This document shows positions 18,200 through 27,597 of a stretch of 64,000 nt of DNA, piece after piece (the stretch's first letter is position 1; each line of letters begins with the position of its first letter). Source of the stretch: Bifidobacterium asteroides (GTDB taxonomy: Bacteria > Actinomycetota > Actinomycetes > Actinomycetales > Bifidobacteriaceae). Location: positions 17,269 to 81,268 of the forward strand of contig NZ_QGLL01000010.1 in the NCBI RefSeq assembly GCF_003202695.1, given 5' to 3'. The notes beneath the pieces were generated by a model. It was given only the letters and a program-made list of their open reading frames with translations. It was not told where the DNA came from and searched no databases. The position numbers and the translations under genes are program-made.

Positions 18200-19561
18200 T
18201 TACTTGGCGAAGTCCACATCCTTGGTTTCGTGGCAGGTCAGCACTGCCACCAGGCAGCAGACCGCCATAACGGCCAGGTAGAGCCCGACCGAGCGCACTC
18301 CCCAGTGGGAGGAGAGCCAGGTGGCGATGGTGGGCACGAAGGCCGCGCCCACGATGGCCGCCAAGTTGTAGCCGATGCCGGAGCCCGAATAGCGCACGTT
18401 GGCGTCGAAGAGCTCCGGCAGGAAGGCGCCTATGGGCCCGAAGGCGATGCCCATCAGGGCGAACCCGACGCAGAGGAAGACCATGACCTGGAAGGTGTTG
18501 TGATGGGCCATGAGCAGGTAGGGGAAGACCAGGCTGAAGACCACCAGCATGACGGAGCTGCCGATCAGCACCCGACGACGGCCGATGCGGTCCGCATAGA
18601 CGCAGGCCAGCACGATGAAGAGGGCGAAGACCAGGATGGAGACCATGAGCATAAGCAGATACTCCTGGTTGCTGAAGCCCAGTCCGCCGCCGCCCTGGGA
18701 CTTGGGCTTGGTGCCGTAGGCCAGGGACCAGGTGGCCAGGGTATAGAAGAGGGTGTAGGTGACTGCGACCAGGAAGGTGGCCTGGAGCACCTGTCGCCAG
18801 CTCTTGCGGAAGACCTCCAGCAGAGGGGTCTTGACAACCTTCTGCTGATCCAGGGCCATCTGGAAGATGGGGGTCTCCTGCATGGAGACGCGCACAGCCA
18901 GCCCTACGACCACCAGGATGGCGGAGAGCAGGAAGGGCACACGCCAGCCCCAGCTCAGCATCTGCTCGGGGGTGCAGAACATCTCCAGCAGGAAGTAGGT
19001 TCCATTGGCCAGGAAGAAGCCAATGGGAGCGCCCAGCTCAGGGAATGAGCCGTAGAGCGCCCTCTTGCCTTCCGGAGCGTTCTCAGTGGCCACCAGAGCC
19101 GCACCGGACCACTCGCCGCCCAGGCCTATTCCCTGGATGAATCGGCACAGGCAGAGGACCACCACGGCCCAGAGCCCCCAGGAGGCATAGGTGGGCAGGA
19201 CGCCGATCAGGACTGTGGAGCAACCCATGGTCAGCAGGGAGACCACCAGCGTGGTCTTGCGTCCCTGGCGGTCCCCGAAGTGTCCGAAGATCAAGGATCC
19301 CAGTGGCCGCGCGATGAAAGCGATGGCGAATGTCAGCAGGGAGGCCAGCAAGGCCACGGTCGGATCGGTCTTGGGGAAGAAGAGCTTGGGGAAATAGTTG
19401 GCCGAAGCCGTCCCGTAAGCGTAGAAATCGTAGAACTCGATGGCCGTGCCGACCATGGAGGCCCCGATGACTGTGCGAACCGAGCTGCGGGTCACACGGG
19501 TGCGGCCGGACACGGAGGTTGCCGGGGCCGGGGAAGCAACACTGACGTCGTTTGCCGTCAT
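18200..19561 (-). CDS. MFS transporter, metabolite:H+ symporter (MHS) family
   Basis: A 453-residue, 12-helix major-facilitator protein. GTAIEFYDFYAYGTAS near the N-terminus, IFGHFGDRQGRKTT in the first cytoplasmic loop (MFS motif A) and PEGKRALYGSFPELGAPIG are diagnostic of the MHS family (ProP, KgtP, ShiA relatives), which carry organic acids or osmolytes with protons. A GTG at 19564 directly precedes the ATG at 19561; either could start, with AAGGAG 10-13 bases upstream. Substrate is unknown. It is transcribed in the same direction as ilvC but separated by 264 bp with palindromes, so probably a separate unit. Confidence 0.88.
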   Translation of the reverse strand: MTANDVSVASPAPATSVSGRTRVTRSSVRTVIGASMVGTAIEFYDFYAYGTASANYFPKLFFPKTDPTVALLASLLTFAIAFIARPLGSLIFGHFGDRQGRKTTLVVSLLTMGCSTVLIGVLPTYASWGLWAVVVLCLCRFIQGIGLGGEWSGAALVATENAPEGKRALYGSFPELGAPIGFFLANGTYFLLEMFCTPEQMLSWGWRVPFLLSAILVVVGLAVRVSMQETPIFQMALDQQKVVKTPLLEVFRKSWRQVLQATFLVAVTYTLFYTLATWSLAYGTKPKSQGGGGLGFSNQEYLLMLMVSILVFALFIVLACVYADRIGRRRVLIGSSVMLVVFSLVFPYLLMAHHNTFQVMVFLCVGFALMGIAFGPIGAFLPELFDANVRYSGSGIGYNLAAIVGAAFVPTIATWLSSHWGVRSVGLYLAVMAVCCLVAVLTCHETKDVDFAK

Positions 19562-19564
19562 CAC

Positions 19565-19860
19565 TTCATCTCATCTCCTTATAGAAAAACCCCGCTGTCA
19601 GCAGGGTCTGATGCGATGAAGCCTATGCTCGTCCAGCCCCGCCTTCCGACGGGGTCGAACAATGAAGATTGCCGAGTCAGTCCGCCGGTGAGGACGGGCT
19701 AATAATTCGTGCGGACACGGTGCCGAATCGGCGGGTGTCTGTCAAGCTGGTCATCACGGCGAACCTCCCTTCATCATCCTCGAATCGGATGCGTTCTCTG
19801 TGCATCCGCATTGATGCCGACCATAGGCCTGACCTCAGTCGGTCCAGCGAGACTGGTCCA
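19565..19860. other. Intergenic region with small hairpins
   Basis: No gene supported. It holds short stems such as CCCCGCTG with CAGCAGGG (19590-19607) and a CCCCG/CGGGG stem near 19636-19653, which may form the end of the apbE transcript or the leader of the transporter. Confidence 0.4.
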
Positions 19861-20829
19861 CTATGTGGACGGGTGGATGTTGGAGTCAATGAAGAACCGT
19901 CCCGGAAATTCGTCGGAGATCACGGCCTGACGGTCGGCATACATCAGCGCACAGGAGAAGGAAAATCCTGCGGCCAGCGAATCCGGCGGCACCAGAAAGA
20001 GGGCTGTGGCCAGACCATCAGCCAGGCCCGTGGGGTGTCCGTTATCGTTTTCGCCGGCCACCACCCAGGAGGCCAGCACACGGTCAACCGGACGACCATC
20101 GATGGCATCCAGAATGTGGTGAAGCGCCGTCAGCCCTGCCGCGGCCGCATCCTCGGAGCGATCGGTCCAATGGCGGCGACTGGGTGCCGAGGCGCACAAG
20201 GAGCCACGGGACAGCTCGATCCGACCCACGCCTGCAGACAGATCGCTGGGATCCTCCATGGCGATGGAGACCAGGCGAGAGGTACGCATACGCATGTCGC
20301 CACCGGCATCGATCAGATACTCCTCGACCCGAGGTTCAAGCAGATCGGCAATCAGATCCACCAGATAGCCCTTGCCGACTGCCCCGAAATCAAGGCTGAC
20401 CGGACCGGCAGTCATAAGGACAGTACCCTGACGCCTGAGGTCATTGCCCCAGGTCGGCCGCCCATGGATACGTCCCAAATGACCGGCGGCATGGGCCTGC
20501 AGCCGGAAGGTGGGCTGCCTGCCGTAGCCTAGACGGGTCAGATCCTCGCCCACCATGGGGTCCAAGGCCCCGTCGGTGGCGGAATACAGCCTGTCATATA
20601 AGTCAAAAAGCCCCTGGCAGTAGTCAGGAAAGACGAACCTGCCCCCGTGAGAAGCCTGGGCCATTTGCGCAGGTATGGCATCCTGCCTGAACCGCGACAG
20701 GGCACGCTCGTAATCCTCGATCAGATCGGCAATGGCCCCGTGCAGCCGTTCTCCCAAAGGCCGATCCGTGGAGATGATAATTCCCGTGCCGACCGCCCCA
20801 GGGAAGGCGGTCAGGCAGGGCAGAGCCAT
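19861..20829 (-). CDS. apbE: ApbE-like FAD:protein FMN transferase
   Basis: A 322-residue ApbE-family protein. The family enzyme links FMN covalently to Thr/Ser of target flavoproteins using FAD and Mg2+. Visible motifs: SLDFGAVGKGYLVD (canonical LDLGGIAKGYAVD), DAGGDMRM, HHILDAIDGRPVD (canonical HIIDPxTG) and GLADGLATALF carrying the metal-binding Asp. Length is normal, but no lipoprotein or signal peptide is visible at the N-terminus (MALPCLTAFPG), unlike periplasmic ApbE. It starts 9 bases after the purA stop codon, with GGGAG as ribosome site, so it is translated from the purA transcript. No flavoprotein target (Rnf, Nqr or FMN-binding-domain protein) is visible in the window. Confidence 0.85.
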   Translation of the reverse strand: MALPCLTAFPGAVGTGIIISTDRPLGERLHGAIADLIEDYERALSRFRQDAIPAQMAQASHGGRFVFPDYCQGLFDLYDRLYSATDGALDPMVGEDLTRLGYGRQPTFRLQAHAAGHLGRIHGRPTWGNDLRRQGTVLMTAGPVSLDFGAVGKGYLVDLIADLLEPRVEEYLIDAGGDMRMRTSRLVSIAMEDPSDLSAGVGRIELSRGSLCASAPSRRHWTDRSEDAAAAGLTALHHILDAIDGRPVDRVLASWVVAGENDNGHPTGLADGLATALFLVPPDSLAAGFSFSCALMYADRQAVISDEFPGRFFIDSNIHPST

Positions 20830-20838
20830 GGAACTCCC

Positions 20839-22140
20839 TCAGCCGATCAGCGAGTGGATCTGTACGATCTGATCGCGGCCCGGACCAGAACCAACGGCAG
20901 AAATACGACAGCCGGACAGATCTTCCAGGCGGTGGATGTAGTCCTTGGCCTTGGTCGGGAACTCCCCGAAGCTCTTGGCGCCGGAGATATCCTCGCGCCA
21001 GCCCGGCAGCTCCTCGTATACCGGCTGAGCTGATTGGAACTCGGCCTGGTCCACGGGCATCTGATCCACCCTGACGCGGGAGCCGTCGGACCGGGTGATG
21101 TCGTAGCCCACGCAGACCGGGATGGTCTCCAGACCGGAGAGAACATCCAACTTGGTCAGCACGATGTCGGTCAAGCCGTTGACCTGCACTGCATAGCGGC
21201 TGACCAGCGCATCGAACCAGCCGCAGCGGCGGGAGCGACCAGTGGTCACCCCATACTCGTGGCCCTGACGGCGCAGCCATTCGCCCTGCTCATTGTCCAG
21301 CTCCGTGGGGAAGGGCCCCTCTCCCACGCGGGTCACATAGGCCTTGGCCACGCCAACCACCCGGTCGATCTTGGTCGGGCCCACGCCAGTGCCGGTGCAG
21401 GCGCCCCCGGCCGTGCAGTTGGATGAGGTGACAAAGGGGTAGGTGCCGTGATCCACGTCCAGCATGGTGGCCTGCCCCCCCTCGAAGAGGACGTTCTTGC
21501 CTTGTTCCAGAGCCTGGTTGAGCATTAATGAGGTATTGGCCACGTAGGGCTTGAGCCGCTCGGCGTATCCCGCCAGCTCTTCAACGGTGGCTTCCACCTC
21601 AATGGCCCGGCGGTTGTAGAGCTTGACCAGCATCTGGTTCTTCTGATGCAGACTGGCCTCCACCTTGTCGCGCAGATGGTCGACATTGAACAGATCATGC
21701 ACACGAATGCCCACACGGTTGATCTTGTCGGCATAGGCCGGGCCGATTCCGCGGCCTGTCGTGCCGATCCTATGCTTGCCCAGGAAGCGCTCGGTCACCT
21801 TATCCAGCGTCCGATGGTAGGGGGCGATGACGTGCGCGGACTCGCTGATCCTCAACCGGCTGCAATCAACGCCGCGGGACTGGAGTCCATCGATCTCTTC
21901 GAAGAGGGCGGCTGGATCCACCACGACGCCGTTGCCGATGACCGGGGTGATGGCCGGGTGAATGATCCCCGAAGGCAGGAGGTGGAGGGCGTACTCCTGG
22001 TCACCCACGACCACGGTATGGCCGGCATTGTTGCCCCCGTTGAACCTGGCGACGTAGTCCATGTGCTCGCCGATCAGATCCGTTGCCTTGCCCTTGCCCT
22101 CGTCGCCCCACTGGGCCCCCACGATCACGATTCCAGGCAT
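20839..22140 (-). CDS. purA: Adenylosuccinate synthetase
   Basis: A 433-residue GTP-dependent enzyme joining IMP and aspartate to adenylosuccinate, the committed step to AMP. Starts [18 protein letters not shown] with the P-loop and catalytic Asp; the [11 protein letters not shown]-binding segment, [13 protein letters not shown] and [20 protein letters not shown] are all present. The frame is open to 22191, but ATG 22140 has AAGGAG upstream and matches the family N-terminus. It is upstream of apbE in an apparent two-gene operon. Confidence 0.97.
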   Translation of the reverse strand: MPGIVIVGAQWGDEGKGKATDLIGEHMDYVARFNGGNNAGHTVVVGDQEYALHLLPSGIIHPAITPVIGNGVVVDPAALFEEIDGLQSRGVDCSRLRISESAHVIAPYHRTLDKVTERFLGKHRIGTTGRGIGPAYADKINRVGIRVHDLFNVDHLRDKVEASLHQKNQMLVKLYNRRAIEVEATVEELAGYAERLKPYVANTSLMLNQALEQGKNVLFEGGQATMLDVDHGTYPFVTSSNCTAGGACTGTGVGPTKIDRVVGVAKAYVTRVGEGPFPTELDNEQGEWLRRQGHEYGVTTGRSRRCGWFDALVSRYAVQVNGLTDIVLTKLDVLSGLETIPVCVGYDITRSDGSRVRVDQMPVDQAEFQSAQPVYEELPGWREDISGAKSFGEFPTKAKDYIHRLEDLSGCRISAVGSGPGRDQIVQIHSLIG

Positions 22141-22322
22141 ACGATGCTCCTTATCCACTGGTCGCCATCCAAGGAAACGACGGCAGACCATCCATAGATG
22201 AGCCTAACCCTACGCATGGAGCGGAAGACGAACCGATCCAGGCATCATAAGAGCCGAACAGACTCAGCTGCCGATCGTGGCTTCCCTGCCCGCATGACCC
22301 TCCTCGGACGGAAAGTTGTCAA

Positions 22323-23387
22323 TCATCTCATGGCACGTCCCGCGCTGCCCAGCTGCTGGCAGGCTTCGACTACACGCGCCGCCATCGCGTCCTCGGCCTG
22401 GCGTCCCCAGGAACGAGGGTCGTACTCGCTCTTGTCCCCAACCTCCCCGTCCACCTTGAGGACCTTGTCGTAATTGACGAACATGTGCCCGGCCACGGCT
22501 CTGGTGAAGGCGTACTGGGTGTCGGTGTCCACATTCATCTTGACCACGCCATGAGCGACGGCCGAGGCGATCTCTTCCGGCTGCGAGCCAGAGCCCCCGT
22601 GGAAGACCAAAAGAAAGGGCTTGTCGGCAGGGGCGCCCGGGGCGGGGATGCCGCTGACCCGTCCATCGGATATGGCTCTGGCTGTTCTGTCCTGGATCTG
22701 CCCCAGCAGGTCAGGCCTCAGTTTGACCACGCCGGGCTTATAGGACCCATGCACGTTGCCAAAGGTAAAGGCCACCATGTAGCGGCCGCGCTCGCCCAGC
22801 CCCAGTGCATCAACCACCTTGGGCCCGTCATCGGGCGAGGAATAGAGCCGCTGATCGATAGCAGCCGAGTGGCCGTCCTCCTCGCCGCCGACTGTGCCCA
22901 CTTCGATCTCCAGAATGGTGTGGGCAGCGCGGGACAGCTCCAGCAGCTCAGCAGCCGCAGCCAGATTCTTCCGCAGGGGCAGGCCGGAACCGTCCCACAT
23001 ATGTGACTGGAAGAGCGGATCCTGACCGTGGGCCACCTGGTCCTTCTCGTAGACCAGCAGGGGCCGCACCCACTCGTCCAGGTATTGCGGGGCGCAGTGG
23101 TCCGTATGCAGGGCCACAGTGATGCTTGGATATCGGGCGATCACCTCGTGGGCGAATCCAGCAAAGGCAATGGAGCCAACCACTCGGTCAGCCAGGCGCT
23201 GTCCGGACAGGTAGGCAGCACCTCCCACGGAGACCTGAATGATCCCGTCAGACTGTGCTTCGTCCAGCCCCTGCAGGGCCGCATTCAGGGTCTGAGTACT
23301 GGTCACATTGATGGCGGGATAGGCGTAGGACCCCCGTCTGGCCGCGTCAAGCATCGCCGTATACCGTTCCGGAGTCGCTAAAGTCAT
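22323..23387 (-). CDS. fbaA: Fructose-bisphosphate aldolase, class II
   Basis: A 354-residue Zn-dependent aldolase that cleaves fructose-1,6-bisphosphate to DHAP and glyceraldehyde-3-phosphate. Motifs: YAYPAINVTSTQTLNAAL at the N-terminus, VALHTDHCAP with the catalytic Asp and a zinc His, EIEVGTVGGEEDG, FGNVHGSYKPG and VFHGGSGSQPEEI for zinc/phosphate binding. Start chosen at ATG 23387 with GAGGG upstream; the open frame continues to 23519 but shows no family similarity. In bifidobacteria, which ferment hexose by the fructose-6-phosphate shunt, this enzyme more likely serves gluconeogenesis or minor glycolytic flux (established for the genus, not shown here). Confidence 0.95.
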   Translation of the reverse strand: MTLATPERYTAMLDAARRGSYAYPAINVTSTQTLNAALQGLDEAQSDGIIQVSVGGAAYLSGQRLADRVVGSIAFAGFAHEVIARYPSITVALHTDHCAPQYLDEWVRPLLVYEKDQVAHGQDPLFQSHMWDGSGLPLRKNLAAAAELLELSRAAHTILEIEVGTVGGEEDGHSAAIDQRLYSSPDDGPKVVDALGLGERGRYMVAFTFGNVHGSYKPGVVKLRPDLLGQIQDRTARAISDGRVSGIPAPGAPADKPFLLVFHGGSGSQPEEIASAVAHGVVKMNVDTDTQYAFTRAVAGHMFVNYDKVLKVDGEVGDKSEYDPRSWGRQAEDAMAARVVEACQQLGSAGRAMR

Positions 23388-23556
23388 ACCCTCATTATCG
23401 TCGGCTGCAAGGAAAAGCGGCCGACAATCCGCAGCCGCAGACATCACCGATGGATTCGCAGGTCTCTGCTCTGATGGCGAACACCCCACGACGCACTTTG
23501 ACAAGACCTCAAGTCGCATGTATTTTAGCTCCGTACAGTTTGATAAAACGTTACAT

Positions 23557-23571
23557 CAAACAGGTTGTTTG
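23557..23571. promoter_or_regulatory. Perfect 15-bp palindrome upstream of the nucleoside operon
   Basis: CAAACA-GGT-TGTTTG, about 90 bp upstream of the nucleoside hydrolase start and 170 bp from the divergent aldolase start. Its size, symmetry and placement in a divergent promoter region suggest a repressor operator. Only one copy was seen. Confidence 0.4.
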
Positions 23572-23660
23572 TTTCACGGCAGTAACGAATCAGCCCAGGG
23601 AAGGCACGACATAGGTAACAGAGGGTTGGGGCAGCCCATTCTTCTGGGAAGGAGACCAAC

Positions 23661-24653
23661 GTGTCAGCAAGCAAGGGAACCGTCCGCAAGATCATCCTGG
23701 ATCTGGACACTGGCATCGATGACACACTGGCTCTGTCCTACGTTCTGGGCTCCCCGGATGCCGAACTGATCGGAATCACCGGCACCTACGGCAATGTAGT
23801 GCTCGACCGGGGCGTCGACAACGATCTGCGGCTGCTGGCCATGTACGGCAGGGAGGACATCCCGGTCTTCAAGGGGATCGATCACCCCAGCACAGCCGAC
23901 TCCTTCAGCGTTCCGCCGGACTCCGAGATCTTCCACGGGGCCAACGGCACCGGAAATGTCGAGATCCCCGCGCAGACCGACCGGCAGGCCAGCCAGCAGA
24001 GCTCAGTGGACTTCATCATCGACGCGGTTCGCCGTTACCCGAAGGGCGAGCTGGTCGTGGTGCCTACCGGCGCTCTGACCACCATTGCTGCAGCCCTGGA
24101 GCAGGCCCCCGACATCGTCGACCGCATCAGCATTGTCATGATGGGCGGCACTTTGACCCAGCCGGGCAATGTGGGTCCCTTCGCGGAAGCCAACATCAAC
24201 CAGGATCCCGAAGCCGCCAACCGGGTCTTCGCCACTGCCGCAGACATCACCATGGTTGGCCTGGACGTGACCACCCAGGCTCTAATGAGCCGCAAGGACA
24301 CTGAGGCCCTGCGCGCCACAGGCACCAGCGCCGGGCGCTTCCTGGCAGACATGACCGACTACTACATCGACATCAGCGAAAAGGAGAGCGGGGTCTACCT
24401 GGGCGGCTGCAACCTGCACGACCCTCTGGCCGCTGCCGTAGCCATCGACCCCAGCCTGGTCACCACCTTCGCCACCAATCTGATGGTCGAGACCGAGGGG
24501 CCGCAGCGGGCCCGTACCATCGGCAACCCCAGCAGACTTCTGGACCCGGTCAAGAACACCAAGGTGGCCCTGTCGGTCGACACCGAGCGGTTCACCCGGC
24601 GCTTCATGGACAGGCTTCTGACCCTGGTGAGCAAGACCGAGAGCGAACGATAG
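23661..24653 (+). CDS. Nucleoside hydrolase (IunH family)
   Basis: A 330-residue Ca2+-dependent N-ribohydrolase that splits nucleosides to ribose and free base. The N-terminal LDLDTGIDDTLAL corresponds to the DxDxGxDD calcium/ribose motif of the family, and the C-terminal part has the CNLHDPLAAAVA active-site segment. GTG start at 23661 preceded by GGAAGGAG. The MFS gene begins 14 bp downstream, so uptake and cleavage of nucleosides is the likely joint function. Base preference (purine, pyrimidine or mixed) cannot be told. Confidence 0.93.
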   Translation: MSASKGTVRKIILDLDTGIDDTLALSYVLGSPDAELIGITGTYGNVVLDRGVDNDLRLLAMYGREDIPVFKGIDHPSTADSFSVPPDSEIFHGANGTGNVEIPAQTDRQASQQSSVDFIIDAVRRYPKGELVVVPTGALTTIAAALEQAPDIVDRISIVMMGGTLTQPGNVGPFAEANINQDPEAANRVFATAADITMVGLDVTTQALMSRKDTEALRATGTSAGRFLADMTDYYIDISEKESGVYLGGCNLHDPLAAAVAIDPSLVTTFATNLMVETEGPQRARTIGNPSRLLDPVKNTKVALSVDTERFTRRFMDRLLTLVSKTESER

Positions 24654-24666
24654 GAGGACGGCAGTC

Positions 24667-26076
24667 ATGAGCGAATCCATCACCACCGGGGCTACCGAAG
24701 CGGCCATGGACGAGAACCGCCGCAGCACCAAGCGGGCCCTGCCGGCGCTGCTGGCCATCTTCCTGCTGGGCACCCTGATGATCCAAGCCTTCAACCTGGT
24801 CTTCCAGAATGTGGGCGACTCCCTAGGGATGTCCGCCAACGCCTCGCTGATCAGCACCCTGCCCGGGATCGTCCTGGGCGTGGTCTGCATGCTCTACGGA
24901 ACCCTCTGCGACTACATCTCCCCCAGGAAGATGACTCTGTTCGGAGTGGGTGCCTTGATCATCGGCAGCCTCTTGGGCTTCTTCGGCTCATCGAACTTCT
25001 GGGCCGTCGTCCTGGCCCGCATGATCCAGACCGCAGGCGGTCAGGTGGCCGGATCAGTCTTTCTGGTCATGGCCATGAAGTACCTGAGCGACAAGGAGCG
25101 CGCCTTCTACCTAGGCATCTTCAACGCCGTCTACTACGCATCCTCCGCCGTGGGCATCTTCGCTGGCGGACTGATCACCTCCATCGATTGGCGCTACCTT
25201 TTCCTGGTGCCGCTGGTCTCCATTCTTTTGATCCCCCCGGTGCTGAAGTACACGCCGGACACCGGCATCAAGGGCGAGCGCATCGATGTCTTCGGCATCG
25301 CCCTGTTCGCGCTGATAGCCGGATTCGTGGCCGTCTACTTCTCCTTCCCGGCCACCTGGATGCTGGGGGTGCTGGCCGTCCTGATCCTGATCTTCGCCGG
25401 TTACGTCTGGAAGGGCGCCAACCCCTTCCTGAGCCGCGGATTCGTGACCAACGGCGCCTACATGGCTGTCCTCCTGGCCCTCTTCGTCTTCTACTTCTTC
25501 AACTTCGCCTGCGTGCCCATCTACAACGTGATTGGCGACCGCATCTACGGGATCTCCCTGAGCCAGGTCTCCCTCTGCCTGACCATCGTCTACATCGTGG
25601 CCACTCTGGTCGGCTGCCTGTCCGGCGCCATCATGAACGCCATGGGACGCCTGCCCATGCTGATCCTGTCAGCCCTGCTCATGATCGTCGGAGCGGCCGG
25701 TTCGGCCCTGATGCTCACCTCGGGCTTCTGGGTCCTGACCGCCTTGGCCTCGGTCTTCATCGCCGGCATCACCATGTCCTACACGCCCCTCTACGACTCC
25801 TTCTCGGCCACCCTGCCAGTGGACCAGAACGGACGCGGCATCGGCATCGGGGATCTGATGATGAACACCTCAGCCTCCATCGGGATGGCTGTATACAGCG
25901 GACTCATGGCCAATCCACAATTCGGGTCGCATGCTTTGGCAGGCGTCAAGACCGGCATCCAGGCCCAGGCGGCCAACATGTTCTGGGTCATGGCGCTGGC
26001 CGCCCTGCTGGCCCTGATCATCGTGGCCGTTTTCCACAAGGCCATGTCAGCCAAGGCTCCCCAGGAGCAAGGCTGA
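24667..26076 (+). CDS. MFS transporter, probable nucleoside uptake
   Basis: A 469-residue major-facilitator permease with a polar N-terminal tail and about 12-14 hydrophobic helices. MLYGTLCDYISPRKMTLFGV fits the loop 2-3 MFS motif, and the later ARMIQTAGGQVAGSVFLV is like DHA-type carriers. Start ATG follows AGGAGGACGGCAGTC, 13 bases after the nucleoside hydrolase stop, indicating an operon. By context a nucleoside or nucleobase is the likely cargo; the family alone would also allow a drug-efflux role. Confidence 0.85.
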   Translation: MSESITTGATEAAMDENRRSTKRALPALLAIFLLGTLMIQAFNLVFQNVGDSLGMSANASLISTLPGIVLGVVCMLYGTLCDYISPRKMTLFGVGALIIGSLLGFFGSSNFWAVVLARMIQTAGGQVAGSVFLVMAMKYLSDKERAFYLGIFNAVYYASSAVGIFAGGLITSIDWRYLFLVPLVSILLIPPVLKYTPDTGIKGERIDVFGIALFALIAGFVAVYFSFPATWMLGVLAVLILIFAGYVWKGANPFLSRGFVTNGAYMAVLLALFVFYFFNFACVPIYNVIGDRIYGISLSQVSLCLTIVYIVATLVGCLSGAIMNAMGRLPMLILSALLMIVGAAGSALMLTSGFWVLTALASVFIAGITMSYTPLYDSFSATLPVDQNGRGIGIGDLMMNTSASIGMAVYSGLMANPQFGSHALAGVKTGIQAQAANMFWVMALAALLALIIVAVFHKAMSAKAPQEQG

Positions 26077-26275
26077 TGTGACTGACACATACTTGGTCGG
26101 ATGACCGCATGGCCTGGTCCGCTCTTCCCGGCTTTGGGGATGAGTCAGACCCAGGCCTGGCATCCGGCCGCTCGAACCGGGGAGGAAGCGGAGTTCGGAC
26201 AGCTTTCGGCAATGTGTAGTCCCCCTCTTCCCTCAGCCGCCGAAAGCGAGAAGACCGCTCCCTCCCCCCGGTGGA

Positions 26276-26309
26276 GAACCCCCGTCATAGCCATAACTGG
26301 CGGGGGTTC
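26276..26309 (+). terminator. Terminator hairpin after the nucleoside operon
   Basis: GAACCCCCG (26276-26284) pairs perfectly with CGGGGGTTC (26301-26309) and is followed by TT. It lies 200 bp after the transporter stop. Confidence 0.6.
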
Positions 26310-26908
26310 TTCCATACCTTCAGCCCCAGCCTTCATGCTTTGCCTATGGTTCAGACCATGGATCGGAGCACAGCCTATGGAGATGTTCGAGTAGAGGGAC
26401 CAGGGAATACAGCTGCACGGAATTTTCGCTCCCATCTTCAAGATCCGTCGGCCCTGGATCTTGAATCCAAGACAGGGAGCAGTTCAAGGGAGCTGAACCC
26501 GGTTTGGCCAAGCATCGAACGACTGATGGACTTGCAAGCGCCTGACTGCCCTGTCATGGCATTGACGAACGCAAATCCAGCCGCTGGCGGCAAGGGGTTT
26601 CACAAGAAATATTCGCAGACCAGTATGCACTCCAGAACAAAGAGAACCCGACGGTGCGTGAACACCGCCGGGCGAGAGAGAAGAAAGGGAAATCAGTTGT
26701 CGGACGGGGGTCAGCCGCCCGTTCGGTTTTTGTGCCGACACTTATAGTAAAGAACGCCTACCTTATGAGGACGATAGTGTTATCTGAAAATTCTCTGTGA
26801 ATTCAGCAGGATCGGACGGCGGGCACAGGGCCGATTAGACTGGATTGCGGATGGTCTTCCGCCTGCCGAGAGACCTGCCGCCAACGACTCTGAAGGAGAT
26901 ACCTAGGC
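26310..26908 (+). other. Gene-free 600 bp with successive hairpins, possible small RNA
   Basis: No plausible protein. It contains a perfect 10-bp hairpin (26437-26446 with 26456-26465), a 10-bp stem with one mismatch (26647-26656 with 26663-26672) and a terminator-like stem with a T-run (26701-26731). This spacing suggests an independent transcript ending at 26731 rather than random spacer. The dcd promoter probably lies in 26732-26880, where the sequence turns AT-rich. Confidence 0.4.
26701..26731 (+). terminator. Rho-independent terminator-like hairpin
   Basis: CGGACGGG pairs with CCCGTTCG (one G-U pair) across a 9-base loop and is followed after one base by TTTTT. No protein-coding gene on the plus strand ends just before it, which supports a small RNA or an attenuated leader for dcd. 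Confidence 0.6.
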
Positions 26909-27490
26909 ATGCTGCTCAGCGATCATGACATCCTGGATGCCCACCAGGCAGGACACCTGAATTTGGACCCGTGGACGCCGGCCATGGTCCAGCCCTCGAG
27001 CGTGGACGTACGACTGGACCGCTACTTCCGAGTCTTCAACAACCATCAGTACACCTATGTGGATCCCGCAGAGGACCAGGGTGCATTGACCGAGCAGTTC
27101 GAAGTGCCCAAAGACGAGCCTTGGATTCTGCACCCCGGCGAGTTCGTCCTGGGATCCACCTGGGAGTACGTCAAGCTGGACTCGACGCTGGCCGCGCGGC
27201 TGGAAGGCAAGAGCTCTCTAGGCCGTCTGGGCATTCTGACCCACTCCACCGCCGGATTCGTCGATCCCGGCTTTGAAGGTCACATCACTCTGGAGCTGTC
27301 CAACGTAAGCACGCTGCCGGTCAAGCTCTGGCCAGGCATGAAGATCGGCCAGATGTGCTTCTTCCAGCTCTCCTCACCCGCCCAGTACCCCTATGGTTCC
27401 AAGCACAACGGATCCCACTACCAGGGCCAGCGCGGACCGACCCCGTCCCGCTCCTACGTCAACTTCTACAAGGCCGACGTCTCGGACTGA
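26909..27490 (+). CDS. dcd: dCTP deaminase, probably dUMP-forming (bifunctional)
   Basis: A 193-residue trimeric nucleotide deaminase of the Dcd/Dut superfamily, converting dCTP to dUTP and, in actinobacterial forms, on to dUMP. The conserved core [20 protein letters not shown] followed by [14 protein letters not shown] includes the catalytic Glu and matches the mycobacterial bifunctional type closely; the C-terminal [13 protein letters not shown] tail closes over the nucleotide. Start ATG has GAAGGAGAT upstream. It stands alone, preceded by a terminator-like hairpin. Confidence 0.95.
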   Translation: MLLSDHDILDAHQAGHLNLDPWTPAMVQPSSVDVRLDRYFRVFNNHQYTYVDPAEDQGALTEQFEVPKDEPWILHPGEFVLGSTWEYVKLDSTLAARLEGKSSLGRLGILTHSTAGFVDPGFEGHITLELSNVSTLPVKLWPGMKIGQMCFFQLSSPAQYPYGSKHNGSHYQGQRGPTPSRSYVNFYKADVSD

Positions 27491-27597
27491 CTGCCCACAG
27501 CCATATCCACCGTCTCCTTGACTTCGAGCACACTTCAAGAGGTATAGCTGAATCTGCCGGAATGACCCGGACAAGATGACGGCAAGGAGATCAACCC

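Noticed and set aside
17006..19048. 680-residue plus-strand frame across ilvC and the MHS transporter
   Set aside because: It is antisense to two clear genes, is rich in His, Asp, Gly and Gln as expected from reverse reading of GC-rich coding DNA, and shows no domain.
26310..26731. RNase P RNA, tmRNA or SRP RNA in the dcd upstream region
   Set aside because: The conserved core sequences of these RNAs were looked for and not found; only generic hairpins are present.
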